Of a stretch of DNA of 8,740 nucleotides, positions 6,336-8,740 are shown piece by piece. Source of the stretch: Candidatus Dadabacteria bacterium (GTDB lineage Bacteria > Bdellovibrionota_C > UBA2361 > J135). The translations under genes were made by a program, and so were the position numbers. The notes under the pieces were generated by a model. The model ran no database searches and had not been told where the DNA came from. It was given only the letters and a program-made list of their open reading frames with translations. Location of the stretch: assembly GCA_003694225.1 (NCBI GenBank), contig RFKT01000092.1, positions 1 to 8,740 of the forward strand, read 5' to 3'. Positions within the stretch are counted from its first letter, which is position 1, and the number at the start of each line of letters is the position of its first letter.

Positions 6336-8201
6336 CTACATCCTCGACTCTCCCACAGAAGCTACCTTGGCCATCATCTGCTTCTGTCTTCCGGCAAAAA
6401 AAGCCTCCATCACCTTCTTCACAACCGGGGCCGCGGCAACTCCCCCATGTCCTCCATTTTCAATAAGAGCAACAACAACAATCTCCGGCTTTTCTACAGG
6501 GGCAAATCCAGCAAACCAAGCGTGATCATTTAGGTGTTGTTCCTTCCCATGATTGTCCAAAGACACCACCTGAGCGGTGCCAGTCTTTCCTCCAACAACA
6601 ACAGAAAAGCCCTCCAATTGTGCGCGGTGACCTGTACCCTTTGCATCGTTCACCACACCGATCATAGCTTTATTTATAATCTCTAAAACCCCCTCAGAGA
6701 CATGGACCTTTCGTATCCTTATGGGCTTAAAAACATCTATCTCTTCTTTATCTGAACTTACTATCTTCTTAACGACAAAAGGCTTCATCACCCAACCCCC
6801 ATTTACAAGTGCTGAAACAGCAACTGCAACTTGAAGAGGCGTTACTGTCAACGCCCCTTGACCTATAGATACAGATAGAGTCTCTCCCGGATACCAGATC
6901 TGCCTTTCTTTTTCCTTGAAAGCATGTCGTTTCCACTGAGGAGAGGGAACCAATCCTCGCACTTCTCCTGCAAGATCTATCCCTGTAAGCGATCCCAACC
7001 CAAAATCCCTAGCATATTGGTTGATCCTATCTATGCCCAGTCTCTGTCCGAGATTATAAAAATACACATCACAGGACTGAACAATAGCTGAATATAAGTC
7101 GATGTCGCCGTGTCCGCTTCGCTTATGGCAGTGATACCTTCGATCCGCAAATGAAATATACCCTCCGCAATGAATCTTTTCATTAGGTTTAACTACCCCT
7201 TCCATAAGAGCGGCAGCAGCCATGACAAGTTTAAACACAGACCCAGGTGGATAAGCGCCTTGTATTGCCCGATTTGTGAGGCGAAGCTGGCTTTTATCGG
7301 TAAGCTTCTTCCACTGATTCGGCGAGATTTGAGCTGTAAATAGGTTTGGATTAAACGATGGAGCAGACGCCATTGTGAGCACCTCACCAGTGAAAGGCTC
7401 TAATGCCACTACCGCACCTTTCTTCCCAGCAAGTGCTTCTTCAGCCGCTTTTTGCAAACGATGATCTATAGTAAGATAGATATCATTGCCCATTCTTTCA
7501 GGCTCAAACTCAAATTCGCTAATTCTTGCACCAACTGCATTTACCTCTATGCGTTGCAAACCTCGCACTCCCCTTAAGATCTTTTCATACCTACCCTCAA
7601 CCCCGCTTTGCCCAACGAAATCCCCTGCTCTGTATTCCTTATAAGCGGGCTTTGATAGCTGGACTCTTGAGATCTCCCTTATGTAACCGAGCAAATGCGC
7701 GGCCAACTTACCATGGATATATTGGCGCGTAGGAACACTGCTTACGATAATACCGGGTAAAAGGAATCTCCTAGACAATATCTTTGCAACAGTATTGCGA
7801 GAGACATCTCTTAACAGAATCTTTGGCTCAAATGGCTTGCGCCTTTTATTTAGATCGTGGTTTTGGCGAGATATAAATCCTTCTTCCATGCCGAGTATCT
7901 TTTCAAGGCGACGAATTGTACTCTTTTCATCGGGGCAGTCTTCAGTTACAAGCTCGACATTAAAAGATGGTCGATTAGCTGCCAGTCTTGCGCCGGTGCG
8001 GTCGTAAATAATTCCCCTAGGTGCTTCTATATAAACAGTCCTCATACGGTTATTTTCTGAAAGATTACGGAAGTAATCCCCTTTAAAAATTTGCAGATAC
8101 CAGAGTCGTATAACCAGTATGGAAAAAGCTGCTAGGACAATCCACCTGCAAAACTTAATGCGCAAAGAGATATTAATTGTGGGTTTATCGTAAATAGTCA
8201 T
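6336..8201 (-). CDS. mrdA: Penicillin-binding protein 2, elongation-specific transpeptidase
   Basis: A 621-residue class B penicillin-binding protein that cross-links peptidoglycan during elongation and works as a pair with RodA. Layout: short cytoplasmic tail, one membrane anchor (about 18-37), pedestal domain with EAPRGIIYDRTG (59-70) and GQSGVEGRYE (197-206), then the transpeptidase domain. Active-site motifs are complete: SVFK (Ser321 nucleophile, Lys324), SCD (376-378, the SxN-equivalent) and KTGTAQ (539-544). Supporting motifs: LAANRPSF (73-80), ASAPSFNPN (278-286), GQGALTVTPLQ (447-457) and HAWFAGFAP (560-568). Cys345, Cys358, His364 and Cys377 could form a metal site. Length is normal for PBP2. 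The ATG at 8201 follows the mreD stop by 3 bases, so translation is probably coupled. Order mreD-mrdA-rodA is the classic elongasome cluster. Expected to be a beta-lactam target. Confidence 0.97.
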   Translation of the reverse strand: MTIYDKPTINISLRIKFCRWIVLAAFSILVIRLWYLQIFKGDYFRNLSENNRMRTVYIEAPRGIIYDRTGARLAANRPSFNVELVTEDCPDEKSTIRRLEKILGMEEGFISRQNHDLNKRRKPFEPKILLRDVSRNTVAKILSRRFLLPGIIVSSVPTRQYIHGKLAAHLLGYIREISRVQLSKPAYKEYRAGDFVGQSGVEGRYEKILRGVRGLQRIEVNAVGARISEFEFEPERMGNDIYLTIDHRLQKAAEEALAGKKGAVVALEPFTGEVLTMASAPSFNPNLFTAQISPNQWKKLTDKSQLRLTNRAIQGAYPPGSVFKLVMAAAALMEGVVKPNEKIHCGGYISFADRRYHCHKRSGHGDIDLYSAIVQSCDVYFYNLGQRLGIDRINQYARDFGLGSLTGIDLAGEVRGLVPSPQWKRHAFKEKERQIWYPGETLSVSIGQGALTVTPLQVAVAVSALVNGGWVMKPFVVKKIVSSDKEEIDVFKPIRIRKVHVSEGVLEIINKAMIGVVNDAKGTGHRAQLEGFSVVVGGKTGTAQVVSLDNHGKEQHLNDHAWFAGFAPVEKPEIVVVALIENGGHGGVAAAPVVKKVMEAFFAGRQKQMMAKVASVGESRM

Positions 8202-8204
8202 ATC

Positions 8205-8717
8205 TCAGACCGTAGAAACGACAGGCTTCCGAGCCTTACCCTTTACAGCAGCTTTATCTAAGAGAGGAAAGGCAAACAGAGCGGCCACCCCTGTAGCTAT
8301 CCCCTCAAGCCAAGGCAGTTGCAACCAAAACCCTTCATTCCATAACGATCCAATAAATTGGTAAGTTATGATGTACGATACAGAGTAAACAACCAATGTA
8401 CCGAGAAACACAGTGAAAAATACTGTTGACCTCTGTTCTAGATAAAGCCCCTTTGACGTGATAAACACCAGCATAAACAGCACAACTGCAGAACCTGCAT
8501 TTGGCCCCAGTAAAAGATAGGATCCGAAAAGATCGTATTCCAACCCTAATATAAAAGCTATTACAGCCCCCCTTAATGTGGGCATCCGATATCCTAAATA
8601 GACTATAAAAATAACTATAAAATTCGGTACAACGGCATCTGGTAAAACAACCCGCAACAGAGAAACTTGCAGAAGAATGCCTATGATGCCGTAGACTATA
8701 AACCTAATTATCTCCAC
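8205..8717 (-). CDS. mreD: MreD, rod shape-determining membrane protein
   Basis: A 170-residue, very hydrophobic protein with about five or six membrane segments (roughly 4-24, 31-47, 50-66, 75-92, 98-120 and 138-155). The size, the LRGAVIAFILGLEYDLF segment (48-64, like the family's 'GfxxGLxxDl') and the position before mrdA identify it as MreD, which sits in the inner membrane with MreC and MreB in the elongation machinery. The C-terminal tail is basic (KAAVKGKARKP). The chosen start is GTG at 8717; no ATG is available, and the frame remains open to the window edge without another standard start. No strong ribosome site is seen before the GTG, which would suit coupling to the overlapping upstream gene. 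Sequence conservation in MreD is low, so the call depends partly on gene order. Confidence 0.87.
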   Translation of the reverse strand: MEIIRFIVYGIIGILLQVSLLRVVLPDAVVPNFIVIFIVYLGYRMPTLRGAVIAFILGLEYDLFGSYLLLGPNAGSAVVLFMLVFITSKGLYLEQRSTVFFTVFLGTLVVYSVSYIITYQFIGSLWNEGFWLQLPWLEGIATGVAALFAFPLLDKAAVKGKARKPVVSTV

Positions 8718-8740
8718 CGTCGTAAATATCCATTCCGTTA
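8704..8740 (-). CDS. Probable last codons of mreC (5' part outside window)
   Basis: On the minus strand one frame runs open from the window edge and ends in TAG at 8706-8704, reading NGMDIYDGGDN. It would overlap the GTG start of mreD by 14 bases. The gene order mreC-mreD-mrdA-rodA is very common, so this is most likely the C-terminus of MreC. Eleven residues are far too few for recognition by sequence. The other open frame simply extends mreD upstream, so the assignment rests on context alone. Confidence 0.4.
   Translation of the reverse strand, partial: NGMDIYDGGDN

Noticed and set aside
7795..8060. Two overlapping plus-strand open frames (67 and 70 codons) opposite mrdA
   Set aside because: They shadow the conserved PBP2 pedestal domain and overlap each other in different frames; not plausible genes.

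Overview
The window looks like ordinary chromosomal DNA of a free-living, rod-shaped, Gram-negative-type bacterium. The evidence is a mreC(end)-mreD-mrdA-rodA cell-elongation cluster followed by an exported protein, then a housekeeping group guaB-aroF-maf-yggS. Base composition is moderate (mid-40s percent G+C by eye) and does not change obviously across the window. I cannot place the organism to phylum. The gene content would fit a Desulfobacterota- or Nitrospirota-like lineage, but that is an impression, not a result.

Layout: nearly everything is on the minus strand, so transcription runs from right to left. At the right edge are a few codons that probably end mreC (8704-8740), then mreD (8205-8717), mrdA/PBP2 (6336-8201), rodA (5162-6304) and an unrecognised exported protein (4117-5121, possibly starting as far upstream as 5172). 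After a 90-base gap holding a good sigma70-type promoter comes a second cluster: guaB (2503-4026, TTG start), aroF (1649-2488), maf (1027-1671) and yggS (326-1021). At the left edge, on the plus strand and converging on yggS, is the 3' two-thirds or so of a SlyD-type FKBP prolyl isomerase (2-298).

How the genes work together: MreC/MreD, PBP2 (transpeptidase) and RodA (SEDS glycosyltransferase) form the core of the elongasome that inserts peptidoglycan in the side wall. The exported protein downstream of rodA may belong to the same process, by position only. The second cluster joins committed metabolic enzymes (IMP dehydrogenase for GMP, DAHP synthase for aromatic compounds) with two small housekeeping proteins (Maf nucleotide pyrophosphatase, YggS PLP-homeostasis protein). 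Tight spacing or overlap between these four genes argues for one transcript.

I found no rRNA, tRNA, CRISPR array, insertion sequence or attachment site, and no convincing Rho-independent terminator. No gene-free stretch exceeds 90 bases. I see no sign of a new defence or mobile system. The most unusual items are the IMP dehydrogenase, which closely resembles the Tritrichomonas foetus enzyme, and the orphan exported protein.
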